Assembly: GCF_052162025.1 (NCBI RefSeq) | Contig: NZ_CP197401.1 | Coordinates: 3,410,001-3,474,000 of the forward strand | Length of the DNA stretch: 64,000 bases | Direction of reading: 5' to 3' | Source: Methylobacter sp015476545 | Lineage (GTDB): Bacteria > Pseudomonadota > Gammaproteobacteria > Methylococcales > Methylomonadaceae | Part shown: positions 63,861 through 64,000 of the stretch, piece after piece | Layout: the number at the start of each line of letters is the position of its first letter | How positions within the stretch are numbered: the first letter of the stretch is position 1 | Program-made: the position numbers and the translations under genes | The notes under the pieces: generated by a model | The model's database searches: none | What the model was told of the DNA's origin: nothing | Seen by the model: the letters and a program-made list of their open reading frames with translations, nothing else

Positions 63861-64000
63861 TCATACACTTTCACCTTGTATAGCAAACGGCGGCTTAATG
63901 CCCAATTCCAAGCAAAACGCAGCAATCGTGGCATCGGTGCTTTTGCTGGCTTGTTCCAATTCAGTCAATTGCGCGGCAATAGCGTTTAAATCAATTGCGT
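63861..64000 (-). CDS. hsdM: Type I DNA methyltransferase subunit M, 3' end only
   Basis: The minus-strand frame entering at the right edge reads DLNAIAAQLTELEQASKSTD then FCLELGIKPPFAIQGESV and stops at 63861-63863. This is the C-terminal helical tail expected of HsdM, and its stop overlaps the hsdS start by ATGA. About 46 codons are visible. It shows that the operon order is hsdM, hsdS, small ORF, hsdR, HEPN gene. The catalytic methyltransferase motifs lie outside the window. Confidence 0.75.
   Translation of the reverse strand, partial: AIDLNAIAAQLTELEQASKSTDATIAAFCLELGIKPPFAIQGESV

Larger units (their letters stand above)
61620..63864 (-). pseudogene. hsdS: Type I specificity subunit, interrupted by IS630 copy 3
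   Basis: Coding parts are 63473-63864 (start, first target-recognition domain) and 61620-62436 (rest). Removing 62437-63470 plus one TA restores an uninterrupted frame of 402 codons. The junction reads NYILKTSSVRNEITQRSGG, and the remainder runs through LPGIPEQTKIANFLTAVDEK, the conserved helix of HsdS. The protein then reads a second target-recognition half and ends QGLLQQMFV. HsdS decides which DNA site is methylated and cut. As it stands, only a truncated protein of about 130 residues is made. The start codon overlaps the hsdM stop (ATGA). Confidence 0.88.

Noticed and set aside
1..64000. CRISPR arrays, tRNA or rRNA genes
   Set aside because: No regularly spaced direct repeats, cloverleaf-forming segments or rRNA-like stretches were found by reading.

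Overview
The window looks like a chromosomal segment of a gammaproteobacterium, most likely a methanotroph of the Methylococcales. That is an inference from four things: a PEP-CTERM-like exported protein ending in a VPVPAAVWLFGSGLLGL tail, a glycogen/phosphoketolase/acetate-kinase cluster of the kind known from methanotrophs, a bacterial V-type ATPase next to ordinary Gram-negative envelope genes, and many lipoproteins. No rRNA, tRNA or methane oxidation gene is present, so the assignment stays provisional. I saw no tRNA, rRNA, CRISPR array or replication origin.

Layout. 1-2.5 kb: a large secreted HetC/VWA/dockerin-like protein, cut by the window edge. 2.6-7.7 kb: a degraded defence/mobile patch with a frameshifted Fic gene, two directly repeated IS630 copies flanking a PEP-CTERM lectin gene, and a truncated type I restriction gene. 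7.9-22.2 kb (minus strand): a lipoprotein, then a carbon-storage cluster that reads in transcription order phosphoketolase, glycogen phosphorylase, glucose-6-phosphate isomerase, a histidine phosphatase, glycogen debranching enzyme, acetate kinase, a LOG-family protein and a potassium channel. Together these could take glycogen to fructose-6-phosphate and on to acetyl phosphate, acetate and ATP. 22.3-28.4 kb: a three-gene RND efflux operon. 28.6-32.7 kb: a C39-peptidase-like fusion, a DUF2950 protein and a DUF3300 lipoprotein. 33.0-40.4 kb (plus strand): a seven-gene V-type ATPase operon in the order B-D-I-K-E-DUF2764-A, with a rotor subunit that carries most of the sodium-site residues. 40.7-49.0 kb: envelope genes (DUF2092 lipoprotein, glycine-rich small protein, AI-2E transporter, L,D-transpeptidase, two paralogous lipoproteins) mixed with an IS6 mini-element and a TnpB relic. 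49.5-55.5 kb: a GH65 phosphorylase fused to beta-phosphoglucomutase, a DUF1704/QEGLA putative metallopeptidase and a polytopic membrane protein. 56.1-64 kb: an AT-richer type I restriction-modification operon (hsdM-hsdS-small ORF-hsdR-HEPN/zinc-ribbon gene).

The restriction operon has been hit twice by IS630-family elements. One lies between hsdS and the small ORF. The other lies inside hsdS, where removing it with one TA of its target duplication restores a 402-codon HsdS frame. The small ORF upstream of hsdR is in the same reading frame as hsdR and is split from it by a single in-frame amber codon. The distal gene encodes a protein with a HEPN-type R-x4-H motif and three zinc ribbons. The most interesting items are this insertion-damaged defence operon and the permuted, probably sodium-coupled V-type ATPase.
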